A stretch of DNA of 64,000 nt from Phycomyces blakesleeanus NRRL 1555(-) (lineage: Eukaryota > Mucoromycota > Mucoromycetes > Mucorales > Phycomycetaceae): assembly GCF_001638985.1 (NCBI RefSeq), contig NW_017265136.1, forward strand, positions 2,599,650 through 2,663,649, read 5' to 3'. Shown here piece by piece: positions 13,101 to 24,576 of this stretch. Under the pieces are notes generated by a model that saw only the letters and a program-made list of their open reading frames with translations, was not told the DNA's origin and searched no databases. How positions within the stretch are numbered: position 1 is the first letter of the stretch; each line of letters starts with the position of its first letter. The translations under genes and the position numbers were made by a program.

Positions 13101-14081
13101 ATATAATTACAAAATAAAAATATTCTGTCTTCACTATTAACAATAGCTTGATGCTTAATAATAATATTTAGATCCTATTTTATGGGGTTAGATATTGTAT
13201 TGTGTGCGATGTATTTAAAGGTAGCTTCAAAAACTTTAGCTTATTTAGTACTTTGCAAGGCTAGTAATAAAGCACCATCCTTTAGTAGGTCAAATAGATA
13301 TGGTACAATAAAGCTAATTAGTTAGAGTAATTGGTAGAACTTCGGTTGAAATACAGAGTCAGGTATTAAATAGAAAAGAAAAATATTACCACACATAGGC
13401 ACTTTCTTTAAAAAGCAAAATATCGACTGATAATGGAAGAAAATAAAAGAAAACGAAAAAATGAATGTAGATAAATACGATGAAAGGTATTGACATAAAG
13501 GTGGGGAAGTCTACATTAGATACACATATATTTAATTGCCTTATTAATCTTTACAATTTGAAAGGCGGAAGATATCTTATGTATCTATATATTCTTTAGC
13601 TATAGCTTAAAAGACAATCACTTGATAGCTAACACAGAGTCGAATTTATACAGTCAAAATTTCAGATGAGCAACCCACCTGCTTGTTAGTCTCATCATTT
13701 GATTTAGGGTTTCATTTCTTTTTCTTTTTCGAATAGGGTGACTATATATAATACAATAGAAAAAAAGGCAAAAACTGTTTCTTATGCCACCATTAATAAA
13801 ATGCTTAAAAAATGGCCTACTAAATGTTTTTAAAATACCATACAAAGGCTTGGCTCGGGTACTTTACTATGTTCATGATTATTTTAGAAGCAATCATCTA
13901 AAAAGTCTTAAAATTTAAAGCCTGTTTTATATCTAATAAGAAATGGAAAATAAATACAGGTATTTTTTTTTAAAGAGATTAAAAGAAAAATAAAAATTGC
14001 GGCACATATCAGCATGAGACAAGCGAGATCTAGTCCTTGAGTACAAACAAACAAATCAGCTCATTGTATAATGGCTATTGT
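10137..14081. other. Gene-free AT-rich DNA, 3.9 kb
   Basis: Between the 5' end of the hydratase gene and the 3' end of the SERINC gene there is no frame with recognisable protein signatures on either strand. It is low-complexity AT-rich sequence with many homopolymer tracts. A second CCCCAAGGGG palindrome lies near 11568. I saw no tRNA, LTR or terminal repeats. A spliced non-coding RNA or a long SERINC 3' UTR cannot be excluded. Confidence 0.5.
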
Positions 14082-16092
14082 CTATAATGACGAACTTACT
14101 AGGAACCGATCTGGCATCATAATGGGTGCCACAAGTGTCCACACATATAGAGCATAGGATATCCAACTGGAAACAATCTTTATCCACACTGCAGCATATG
14201 TGTGCTCAATCTTCACAAGCTCCGTGGGCTGTGTTTCGACTACAATTTTATTCCTGTGACCTGTTTTAGGAATACTACTAATAAATCTTGATTGTTCAAA
14301 TATTCACTCACCATCGAGTAATAAGTAGAGCTGCATACATCGCCGCAATAGCCATAATGAAATGAAAGAACGAATAACTATAAACTGTTCCTGAAAGCTC
14401 TTCTTGTTCATCGTATCGATCTAGATTAGATCGTGGTATTGTCCTGATATGAAAGTTAAAGGTCACATTTGTACAAACACATATCGAGTTTAGTTTTATT
14501 TTTAGCTTCATTTGAACTTTTAAGTATATCTTTTACTAGTTTACCCATGGTCAACCGACTGGACTAGATATTCGCGACTCGTTCCGCGTTCTCCGTCGTA
14601 GGGTATTTCTAGAATATTTATTGTAAAACAACAATCAATCGCGTACACTATTTGCAAATCCATTAATTGACTTTGAAATTACCTTGACTCCCTGAGCGAG
14701 TGGCTAAATAGACCAATATAGCAAAAGAAATTACAGTGCCAAGTACAACTGCTACTATCTCCAATCCTATTGATTGAGGACTGCAGCTTTCATCGTTACC
14801 CCGATTAGCTACTGCAGAAAATACTTGATATGTACAGTAAAATGTTACAATCGATGCTTGAGATAGCCCAGATTGGGGGCTAGCTTCTTGAATCGCAGGA
14901 AAAAAGCAAAGCAGGGTGACAAACAGAGTAAGGGCCAAGTTGAAGGATATGAGAAACAAATCAAGAGTGCACCCATTGGTTCCATAAAAGCCGTACAAGA
15001 GTCCTGTCAGGGTTGTCATTCCACTGAATTGACTCAAAGTTGTACCTTTAAATTATTATAATAAAAGTAGGTATTATTTGTCGTTTCGTAAATGTTCGTG
15101 TGCTCGTTTCAGTTTTCTATTCTTCTTCTTCTTACCAATTAACATGTATTTCCATCGGTTATTTTCAGATGCCATCAGTTTATCTAGACATATTTCTGTC
15201 CATGCTTGAGCAATATCCAGCAAAAGTAGAAGGCCAAAGATGATGAATAGGAAGGCACCAATCAAAGAAATGTAATTTCCCCACACAAATATAAATTCAT
15301 TGGGAATAAAAATAGATCCTGTCACAAGTCCAAGCCAAAATATCACTTTAAACCCCCATCCACTACAATGATTCATTAGCTCTTTGTCTCTTGGCTAAGC
15401 GTTTCTTTGCTTTATTAATCTTACCCATTTTGAATCACCGCCCTTTTCTCTCGGCTGTCCCGTACTCCAAGTACCAATAATCCCAACAGCATATGAAAAA
15501 TAACAATAGCAAAGCACACTTTGTGAGCCTATCATTAAAAATTAAACCAAGTCTTATTTATAATGTGTTTCACACACTCACAGCAACAACACCATAACAT
15601 GCCGCGTCTTGACATTCCATATGAAGATATCCAAGCAAACGGCTCGAGAGCAAGTTGACAGCCCAGTCAGACATCATTAACCATGCAATCTATAGTTCTA
15701 AACTTAATTTAACTGTTTCGTGTGTATATTGCTTCAATAAAATTTCCTCTTTTTTTTGTATGAAAATAGTACTTACTATGGTATTGAATATGAATATGAC
15801 CTAAGACACATATTTTCATTGCTGAAAAGATTAGTATACAAGAATCAATAAATACAATACCATAAAAAAACTCACGACATATAAGCTGCGAGTGAGAATA
15901 GAGTGGCTAGAGAGACAGCTAAACAGAAAGAGATAGTTTTGATCTCAGTAACAGAAAGACACCAAAAAACAAGTCGTAGTCTTCATACTTTTGACAAGCT
16001 AATGAGCAGGCCGCAGCAGAGCAACAGCTAACAATACAGCTTCCAATAGACCCGACAGCAGGAAGAGCAATAACACTCAATAATGCACCCAT
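14082..16092 (-). CDS. SERINC/TMS1-family multipass membrane protein
   Basis: Ten minus-strand exons join in frame to 446 residues: 16092-15989, 15918-15876, 15800-15777, 15689-15582, 15528-15425, 15362-15136, 15045-14683, 14608-14545, 14443-14312, 14253-14082. Family signatures occur in order: MGALLSVIALP, the Cys-rich CCSAAACSLACQK, NCLSSHSILTRSLYV, AWLMMSDWAVN, AACYGVVAAHKVCFA, RAVIQNGGWGFKVIFWLGL, FIIFGLLLLLDIAQAWTE, NGCTLDLFLISFN, SGLSQASIVTFYCTYQVFSA, YSYSFFHFIMAIAAMYAALL and the terminal IKIVSSWISYALYVWTLVAP. About ten membrane helices are expected, the family norm, and length is close to yeast Tms1. SERINCs have been described as affecting serine-lipid incorporation or as scramblases; the fungal role is unsettled. 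One exon is 24 nt. The last codons overlap a possible GTAAGT donor, so the final few residues are uncertain. Confidence 0.92.
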
Positions 16093-16239
16093 ATACGGTT
16101 AGGAATGAGGTAGGAGAAGAAGACTATGATGCATGATAGAGAAAGAAGACCAAATACCTTTTTCACTCTCCGGTATTTGGTGACTGTCACTTTCCTCATC
16201 TGTTGTGTACTTCTTGTCAAGATACCTTTATCGGAATCT
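16093..16239. promoter_or_regulatory. Bidirectional promoter, SERINC and ASTE1-like gene
   Basis: Only 147 bp separate the two divergent start codons, so both promoters must overlap in this spacer. This is inference from spacing; no TATA box is evident. An ATG at 16126 is in frame with the nuclease and could add a hydrophobic N-terminus, but XPG-fold nucleases begin at MGI. Confidence 0.55.
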
Positions 16240-18386
16240 ATGGGTATTCACGGACTTTCCTCGTTCATTCAAGAACATTCAAGCCTTGGAAAACATAAAT
16301 CTTGGAATGAAAACGATTCAGAGGATTCATGTTTTATAGTTGATGGCAACGCCTATGTGTATCATTATGCACTTCAATGCAAGACTGATTGGACGTATGG
16401 AGGTAACATGGAGAATCTAGATCAAACACTTGAAGGCTCAATAGGGTGGCAGGTCAGTATATAATAATAGCCGATCTGGTGAGATCGCACGTCATCGCTC
16501 TTCGTCAGGCCAGAATCACCCCCGTTTTTTTATTCGATGGTGCCCTCCCGCAGGACAAGGAAGCCACACGAATTAAGCGCTATCGAAATTACATCGAAAA
16601 GGTCGTTTCTACCTTTAACAGCCTTAAGCAAATCAATGACAGCAACAAGACAGGCGAAGAAAATCCTGAAGATGCCATCCAATACTGGGGAGATCTCTAT
16701 CTTATCCCACCACTTACTCTTGAGGTGGTTGTACAAACCCTGAGAGAACTTGATGTTGAAGTAATAATGTGTCGAGGAGAAGCGGATGGAATGGTAGCAG
16801 AATTGGCTGAAGAAAGAGACGGTTATGTGGTATCAAAGGATTCAGATATGCACGTATACCCACATCTTGGTAAGGGATATCTGCCCCTCGACCTTTTCTC
16901 GATTGGCAAAGATCCTATTGTATCTGGCACACTATACCAACCACAAGTATTGGCAAGTTTTCTGCGGATCGATACATCTATGCTACCATTGTTTGGTACA
17001 TTGCTAGGCAACGATTACTTTGATATTCAAATGGTACGGTACCCTATTATGGAGTGGTGTTCTGCCCATGGGTTTGGACTCAAAAGCCAGAGCAGTGCTC
17101 AATGGCCTAAGTACGTCGCAGAATTTCTACGGACAATCGTACCCAAAAATGGGATAGATAAGGAAGTCATCGGAGCTGTTGTTAAAGAACTCAAGCCGAT
17201 TATTCTTGCCAGCAGCATGAACCAGCGCCAGGAAAAGGCTGACGGACTCGAACAAGCAATCATTTGCTCTATCGAACGCTACGATTCTACATCACCTCTG
17301 ATTACTACTGATGTAGAAGCAAAACAGGCCATCGAGCTAAGCAGTCTTCTTCAAGCAGGTCAGTTGAGTAGACAAATCCTGGACATCGTGGAAACACAAA
17401 CATTTTGGTCCTTCATATTCCTTGAAGACCTTTCAAAGGAATCTAGCTGTGTCGCGAGCCAGTCCTTACGACAATACCTGTACACATTGGTCCATCCAAA
17501 CGCTACACCGACTGTTACTGAATACCTCCGCGAGAAGCAGCATCTGGCTACTGTTGAAGTCCCTGGGTTGAGTTTGGAAGCGATAGGAAATATTATTCAT
17601 AAGCCAGTCAAGGCAGACGATCTACTCAAAAATTACAAATTGCGATCCGAGCTATTTTTAAGTTTGCACAACACTACGCCTGCCATTCTTGCAAAAGCAA
17701 ACACAACTTTACATTCACTTATTCTCTGTCTGCGCTATCTCATCACTTCTTCACATGAAAACATCAATAGACAACTTGCCAACCATGAGGTAATCGGTCT
17801 CCTGGTAGCAGGAATGAAGTCTTTAGGCCCACATATTGGGTTCGCGCCTTCAGATATGCCTTCTCCAGATCGATCTAAGCCGAGTCTGAATAAGCGTGCC
17901 ATTCATCTCGCAGCCCAATACCAGGCTGTTCTGTATAGCTCTTATCTCTTGGGACAGCTTGTATATGGGCCTGGACAATATCTCCAGGTTACTGGTGTAT
18001 TAGCATCCTCTTACGATGGGTTAGAGATTCACACTTCACTTCAACATGCTCGCGTCGGTGCTCACCTCAGCCGCATTCTAGCGGGTTCATCAACTGAGTT
18101 CAAGACAATGTTCTGTCACCTGTGGGCTATTGTCACTGATAAACTAGAGCATGCGATCTCCCCAGTATTTGATTATGGTCTGCCTTCACTCTCTCAAGGA
18201 CCAGTTCCAGCTAAATATTGGACTCGCCAGACTAATCTCAAAAAACGGGCCAAAAGCTCGGGCGAGCCTAAAAATGACCGGTCTGCCAAGCGGACAACGG
18301 CAAAATCATCCCCAGGACAGGCTAGAGAGCCTAACAAGAACGTATTTAACGTGTTGAGCTTTGGATGTAGTTTTGATGACGAATAG
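16240..18386 (+). CDS. ASTE1/Asteroid-type XPG-fold nuclease
   Basis: Two exons (16240-16402, 16453-18386) encode 698 residues. The 50-bp intron removes an apparent frameshift and joins TYGG to QYIIIADLV, exactly where human ASTE1 reads YGGDYDSFADVV. The start gives MGIHGLSSF, the free N-terminus required by FEN/XPG nucleases. Acidic active-site positions are present: Asp35 in IVDGNAY, FLFDGALP, CRGEADGMVAELA, VVSKDSDMHVY and LLGNDYFD. This suggests an active structure-specific nuclease. ASTE1 in animals acts in double-strand-break repair near the 53BP1-shieldin axis; whether fungal members do so is unknown. The C-terminus is basic (LKKRAKSS, SAKRTT), fitting DNA or nuclear localisation. It is divergent from and only 147 bp away from the SERINC gene. 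Confidence 0.85.
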
Positions 18387-19190
18387 AAAAAAAAAATGAC
18401 CCTAAAAATATGAATAGTCAATAGTTTGTTTGTTTGTTTGTTTGTTTTTTTTTGCTTTAAAAATAATTTGTTTTGTCATGGTTACAATAAAAAAATAGAA
18501 AAGTCTAAAATAAGTTTAGACATGGTTTGTAGTTTCGTGTCACCATATTTTCGGTAGAGATGGTAACCAAGATTATAGTTTATCAAAGAACAATGATAGT
18601 CTACTTTATGTACAATGGAAGAAATAACACACTGCAAGTATTCCGGCTACGAAGCAACATACTGTGAACGCAAGCAGTAGGTGATACTGGAAGCATACAA
18701 GGGTTCGTAGCATTCCGCTAGCATAAAGAACGCCAAACCTTGGTTGTGTGACCATTGTCTAAATCATCAATTGTGCAGTATCATCACAGCGATTTCAAAC
18801 CTGTCCATTTAAACGATTTGGTCAGATTATTGGTTGTTCCCGATTTGTAAATAGCCCCTAGAAGAAGAATAAGAAGGTATATAGGGGATGAGGAGAAGCC
18901 ATTCTTTGGCTCTATTTCATAGTGTTCTGTATGAAAATAAAGCAGAAAAAAAAATGCCCGGAAGTTTGGGCCCAGGATATTGGCAGGGTAGGAAGCCTGT
19001 ATGCTCTCAATGTGGCACGAATGGTATGAAAATACTTTTTTTTTGCGATGATCGTAGTGTGTGGATAAGGCGTTCGATCAATAGCTTGCAGACAAGGCTA
19101 CACTAAGCGGGGCATAGATTGGAGCATTTTGTTTGTAGTTGTAAGAAAAGCGGCATATTGCATTCTGATTAAAGACGGACAAGGGAGTTG

Positions 19191-19215
19191 TCTCCGAATC
19201 GGGCTCCATCGGAGA
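19191..19215. promoter_or_regulatory. Inverted repeat TCTCCGA..TCGGAGA
   Basis: A perfect 7-bp inverted repeat with an 11-base spacer, which itself contains the palindrome CCGAATCGG. It lies about 130 bp upstream of a TATA box in otherwise AT-rich DNA. CGG half sites in inverted orientation resemble targets of dimeric Zn2Cys6 or similar factors. The assignment to the LON-RING gene is inference. Confidence 0.35.
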
Positions 19216-19347
19216 CCCGCAACCCTTTCCTGATCAGGCTGCTCGATTAGGCTTTCCAAGCTTTACAGATCGGTTATTGCTGTGGAAAACCATGATCTTT
19301 ACCAAAGGCCAGTTGCTCGATGGTCCCTTTCAAAGAATCCAATATTG

Positions 19348-19354
19348 TATAAAT
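19348..19354 (+). promoter_or_regulatory. TATA box of LON-RING gene
   Basis: TATAAAT 57 bp before the ATG at 19411. This spacing would put transcription initiation about 30 bp before the chosen start. It is the reason I prefer 19411 over the in-frame ATG at 19282, which lies upstream of the TATA box. Confidence 0.5.
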
Positions 19355-19410
19355 ACCAAGGCCTTCTATCTTTTCAAATATTCCTCCAATATTCCTCCCA
19401 TCCTTACACA

Positions 19411-20826
19411 ATGAACACTACCTTCCAACTCACTTCCCTACTTACTTGTGCTGTTTGCAAAGAATACCTCACTGACCCAATAAGCCTTTCATGCGGATAT
19501 ACAGTTTGTCGAACTTGTCTTCCACCATCCACTCTATTACGCAAACCAACTTTTGTGTGCCCAGTATCGCAGTGCACCTCAAAGGCTCATTTGTTTGGGC
19601 CTCAACTTTTCACCGATGCCTGTGTGCACGGATTATCTCAACTTACTCGCAACACTATTGACTGCTACTCTCGACCCCCAACCCCCACTTCCATGGACGA
19701 TGGCAAGAATTCTCTTGCAATCCAAAATATTCAGCAAGGAGACCACGTCATCCAATCATCAACAGCTATGCTCCAATGCCATTGTTGCTCACAAACAATG
19801 GTCAACCCAATCACAACCCACTGCGGCCACACTTTTTGTAGACTATGCGTTCTCCAGATGAAAGTCACTACAGACAAGTGCTTGAACTGCAAACGCCCTC
19901 TCCCCAAATTTGCCAGTCTTGAGGCCCAGGCACCAAACTACCTATTAGAGTCAGTAAAGCGTGGATTACAATCAGCTGGAGCAATCCGCTCCCTTTTTGC
20001 AAACGATTCTCCTTTTCTCTCAGTCACTCAATGGCATGAGACCGACATCCCACTTTTCACAAACGGCTCTCTTGTTCTTCCTAACCAACCTTGCCGTTTC
20101 CCAATCTTCACAGCACCTCTTCTCCGCCAGATGCGCCATGCAATTGTTTCATCCAGTCGCTACAATGGTCTCTGTATGGCTGTTGTTCACCAAGGTCTCC
20201 CAAGCATGGCACAATTCGGTACAATTGTAAAGATCATCTCTGTTGAACATCGCCACGACGCCATTATTATCGATGCTATTGGCCTCGATCGTTTTAAGAT
20301 TGAAAAATACCACCAAATTGAAGAAGATTGCATGGTCGCCAGCATCGAAGTTCTCGTAGACGATGAAATTGTACCTCGCGTTGACGATCATCTCCACTGC
20401 TCAAAGCGTATTACCAACAATGCCAATGATGACTATGCTCAAGCTCTCATTGATTTTGGATTTATGCCTCCCACTTATGACACCGCCAGCACACTTCACC
20501 AACGTATTCTCGACATGGTCCAGTCTTCACCCACTCCATCCCTCAATATCTCTACAGAGGGACTTTTGGGACCTGTCTGGTTCGAGAACATGCAGCAAAT
20601 CTATGGACCTCTCCCTTCACCAAAAGAAGCTTCTCGGCTTTGCTGGTGGGTAGCTTCAGTATTACCTGGTAGCAACACAGAGCGATATGCATTCCTTTCT
20701 ACAGATCGACTTTCTGACAGACTCGAGACCGCAATCTTATGGATCAATCAGCTCGAATCTCAATGGACTCGTTGTCGCAGCTCTGCAGTACACGCTATCT
20801 CTCAGGCCATTCTCCAGCAACAGTAG
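19411..20826 (+). CDS. RING-RING-LON protein, probable E3 ubiquitin ligase (LONRF-like)
   Basis: An uninterrupted 471-residue frame. RING 1 (about residues 13-56) starts CAVCKEYLTDPISLSCGYTVC; the usual His of CGH is Tyr, so it is degenerate. RING 2 is canonical C3HC4: CHCCSQTMVNPI, HCGHTFCRLC and CLNCKRPL. The second half is a LON substrate-binding domain beginning DIPLFTNGSLVLPNQPCRFPIF and continuing through LRQMRHAIVSS and FGTIVKIISVE. The order RING-RING-LON matches LONRF1-3. There is no AAA or protease domain, so it is not Lon protease. Such proteins are presumed cytosolic E3 ligases in protein quality control; substrates are unknown. Unlike its neighbours it has no introns and is less AT-rich. 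Confidence 0.88.
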   Translation: MNTTFQLTSLLTCAVCKEYLTDPISLSCGYTVCRTCLPPSTLLRKPTFVCPVSQCTSKAHLFGPQLFTDACVHGLSQLTRNTIDCYSRPPTPTSMDDGKNSLAIQNIQQGDHVIQSSTAMLQCHCCSQTMVNPITTHCGHTFCRLCVLQMKVTTDKCLNCKRPLPKFASLEAQAPNYLLESVKRGLQSAGAIRSLFANDSPFLSVTQWHETDIPLFTNGSLVLPNQPCRFPIFTAPLLRQMRHAIVSSSRYNGLCMAVVHQGLPSMAQFGTIVKIISVEHRHDAIIIDAIGLDRFKIEKYHQIEEDCMVASIEVLVDDEIVPRVDDHLHCSKRITNNANDDYAQALIDFGFMPPTYDTASTLHQRILDMVQSSPTPSLNISTEGLLGPVWFENMQQIYGPLPSPKEASRLCWWVASVLPGSNTERYAFLSTDRLSDRLETAILWINQLESQWTRCRSSAVHAISQAILQQQ

Positions 20827-21695
20827 ATGTGCCCCATTCAAATCATATTCGCTCCCTTTCATGTATCTAGAACCATTTTCCCAAATTCATCCCCTCTACA
20901 ACAACAACAGCAGCAACAACAACAACAAAAACCAAGTTCCTCCTCTCATTTTCTTTACCCCAACCGATACCCACATCCTCATTATGATCATCAGCTAAAA
21001 AAAGGTCTATACCAATACGTTCAACACGCCATTATATATATATATATATATATATAATCGACAAAAAAACTTCCATGCATTCCCTCCTTTCTTCTTCTTC
21101 TTACTTATAGTACCTCTCCTGTATATATCCTTTTGATTTTCTATATATTATATTTGAAAAACAAAAAAAAACAGCAACATAAAACTTGTTCGCTCGGCTT
21201 CTATTCAATAATAAAATGATCTCCTTGCGCTCTTTGTCTATACATACAATACATGTCTATTTTTAAAGGGAAATATTGAATTTATTTGTTCTTAATTGAA
21301 GATAATATGCTTCTTATTAGATAAACAAGCTGCTTGCTATTGGTACTGGTGAGTAATAAAAGAGGAGAATATGTATAAAAATAAAATAAAATTAATTGTT
21401 CTATGAGCTACTAAAGCTTCTAAAGCCATGACAATCGTGCAACATGCGGTCAAATACTTATGATACTATTGTACTAATGGCACCGTTTATCCAAGCTTAT
21501 TCATTAGCACAGTTTAGTCTAAATGTATATTAATGGATACACAGTGTACAATGAGTTCACAGATGATTGACACTCGAATGCTATCATTCCCAATTATATA
21601 TTAATACTGTATTACATTTCAAATTTATTTTTCTTGATATCTTTTTCTATAATTATCCATGTGGATCTATAACGATTGTATGAGTACCATTTGGT

Positions 21696-21699
<4 letters not shown>

Positions 21700-21738
<39 letters not shown>
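21700..21738. repeat. (TA)n microsatellite
   Basis: About 39 bases of uninterrupted TA dinucleotides in the gene desert. One of many TA tracts in the window. Confidence 0.9.
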
Positions 21739-21740
<2 letters not shown>

Positions 21741-24474
21741 TATTTTAATAAAAGGTACAAAAGAAAGAGAAAGAAAAAAAAAGGGGGGGGGGAGTGAGGG
21801 GGAGGGTTGGAAAAAAAAAAGGCAGGTCAAATGGAACTGTTACAAGTTGTACTGTTCACATCAGTTTGTTAAACATATCTTCACCGTTATGTCAAAATGC
21901 CATTTCTTGTTCCTTTCCGTTAGCCGATTTTTAAAGAATTGGATATTTCTGTTTTTGTATGCATTTTCAAGTAATAGATTAATGCTATGGGGACCTACTC
22001 TATTTTACAATTTTTTTTTTTCTTATTTCAAATAAATAACTTGTGTAAAAATACAAAAATATATAAAATGTATAAAATACAAAATATAAACCCCGCATGA
22101 TTCACGACAAAGAGGATCGAGGATCGGAAAGGAAAAATAGACGATAATTAAGATTTTTGACCATTTCACAAATTCGGTGATTGGATATTTACCGTGCGGA
22201 GAATTAAATATCGCAGAGTCTATTTCCTATAGGCCTGCCAAAACATATTCAGAAAACATCTTTAACGATCGTACAAAACTTCTTTTTCTCGATCGTTTGT
22301 TACGCTGTTGGCCTATACTGAGCTGCTATTATAATACATACATAAATATATATATATATATTTAAGAGGTACAATTATTATAAATAATGATAATTATATA
22401 AAAAAAAAGTTCAATTAATTCTAATATTCAATTGAACTCAAATATTGATGTGTGCTGGTTAAGTTTATAGTTTTGGTGTGTCAAATCGTAAATAGACCAA
22501 AACAATGTGAACACTGTGAATAGAAATATTTTTTCCCTTTTTTAAAATAATTTCCTCATCGTGAAACTCAAACCTAACAACTAATAATTACAGTTATAAT
22601 TATAATCACAGTTATAATAGTAATAAAAAGAGAAATATCCAAAAAAATATACTATACCTTTCTCTTTTGACATTTTGCGACACTGGTTTTTATGTTGGAA
22701 ATAAACCAAACATCACTCTGATAAATAAGGCCTGCCAACTGTATATAACAGAGAGTAAGGTCCCCTTATAAGGACTATGACATCACGGAGATATAATGAA
22801 CCCGCATAACCGAGAAAAATCGAATGTCCCTCTTACCTCCGCTGTTTGTATTTCATTGCTTTGCGCTGCGTTGCGTTACAGTGATATTGGTACTATAAGC
22901 TTATAATCCAAACAAGTAGCGATGGTTATACGGGCGCTCAATTGTTATACAGAAAGATATGTAACGAATTTTTTATTTTTATTTTTATTTTATAAAAGAT
23001 CTTTCGATGCATATAATACTTTTAGAAACAAGTATAGAGTGTCAATTATCTCGTGTACTGGTACTACTCTCTCAAATCCGAATGCCTACTCTAGTTACAT
23101 ATATTTATATAAAATATTTACCTCTTTTAACAACATCTCAACAATTGGCAGAAAAAATTCTAAATCCAATACCTAGAGCCAAAAGAAATACAAAGAAAAC
23201 ATAGCTTGTCTGAGCGAATATTTCTATTATATAATCAATCGCTATTAATAAATATAATAAAGCAGCTGCACATTCGAGAATATCTAAAATTGCCCCGTTT
23301 ATAAAATATAATAAGAATAGAGTTCAATAACATGATATGGTACAGGCATTTAGATACTCTGTTAATCTGAAACTGTGTAGTATACATGAGTAATACTCCC
23401 ACTGAATATTCATTTTTTGTAATAATTGGCTTATAAACATAAACCCCCAAATACTTTAGACTTATAGACCCAAAACAGCTGCAAGTAATTCAACTCTGAG
23501 GCCAATATACGCGGTTCTCGGAAAAAATATTAATATAAAAATATATATTTGCCTTTTAAGAGCGAGCTTTTTATACTCTAGCTTATATCTTCTTTTCTTT
23601 TCTCACAAAAATGTTAGACAAACACTATTCCAGATGAATATTGTCAAGAATATTTTTAAAGTTGGTTGGTAGGTATAATATTTACATATATAAGTATATA
23701 ATACACCATTCTGCAGCTTTAAGCAGCCAAAGAAAATATTTACGGGGCCGATAATGGTATACAGTATCATTATTTTAGTTGCTTAGAGTCAAGATACTAT
23801 ATATTTACGCGTCTTGTTCAGCCAGATTTTATCTTTAAATTTATCAAGTTATCAAATATATAGTGGAGACGGTATTCAAATAAAGATAACAATTCAGCGT
23901 CAAAATCCAAAAGATATTAGTAGTATGAGTGAAAAGAACATATACTTCAATATAATCAAAAGACTGTAATAACTTCACGCAATACAGCTACTGTAGAGTA
24001 CCAAACATATTCCATATACAAAGTATATTGCCTGGTAATCAGAATACTACAACTTTACAAATTAACTATTAATTTTTTATCTTTGCAGAAATAACGCAAG
24101 TGTATTTTTAAAAGATTATCTTTTTTTTGCTTTAGATACACAGTATACCATTGATGATATTCACGCATAGATTATTATATAAGTTTGATAATTTGTTTTA
24201 AAAAAACATGTTTTGAAGTGGATAATATATTGTATTTCGATAAATCTAATTATACTTTTGGTAAACCAAAGTACAAGCCTGTTGTAATCAAGTCCCACAT
24301 GAGGTATATACCATAGAATTACATATAACCAAAAACAATATATTTTTAACGGAGATTCTAGCAATATAAAATATTTTACACGCTTAATACTAGGTTATAG
24401 GTAATATATAATAGCAAATACACCAATATATTGAGGTTAACAGGAATTAATTAGCTTCAGCAAATGTTCACCTT

Positions 24475-24576
24475 ACACTATGACAAAATAAGAGGTGGTT
24501 CTGGTGGTAATTTTAGAAAGTACTATAGGAGTTTTCCAAAATCACCAACAGAGCCACCGCTAATTTTCCATAGTGT
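24475..24576. mobile_element. Foldback (MITE-like) element
   Basis: The left arm starts ACACTATGacAAAATAAG and the right arm, read on the minus strand, starts ACACTATGgaAAATTAG. The arms continue in parallel through GGTGGtTCTGgTGGT and GGTGGcTCTGtTGGT. The arms are about 37 bp, imperfectly complementary, and are separated by about 27 bp, giving a roughly 100-bp near-palindrome. Size, terminal inversion and GC content above the surroundings fit a small non-autonomous DNA transposon. No clear target-site duplication was found. Confidence 0.5.

Larger units (their letters stand above)
18387..19410. other. Intergenic, promoter of LON-RING gene
   Basis: The left part begins with a (GTTT)n tract near 18426. 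A small frame at 18888-19106 has a TATA-like upstream sequence but no recognisable domain, and I do not call it. The right part holds the promoter elements annotated separately. Confidence 0.4.

Noticed and set aside
16126..16239. In-frame upstream ATG giving a hydrophobic N-terminus to the nuclease
   Set aside because: XPG-fold nucleases need a free N-terminus at MGI, and the upstream stretch overlaps the shared promoter with SERINC.
18888..19106. 72-codon frame with CSQCGTNG and a TATA-like sequence upstream
   Set aside because: No second zinc pair, no domain and no convincing downstream exon; too little support for a gene.
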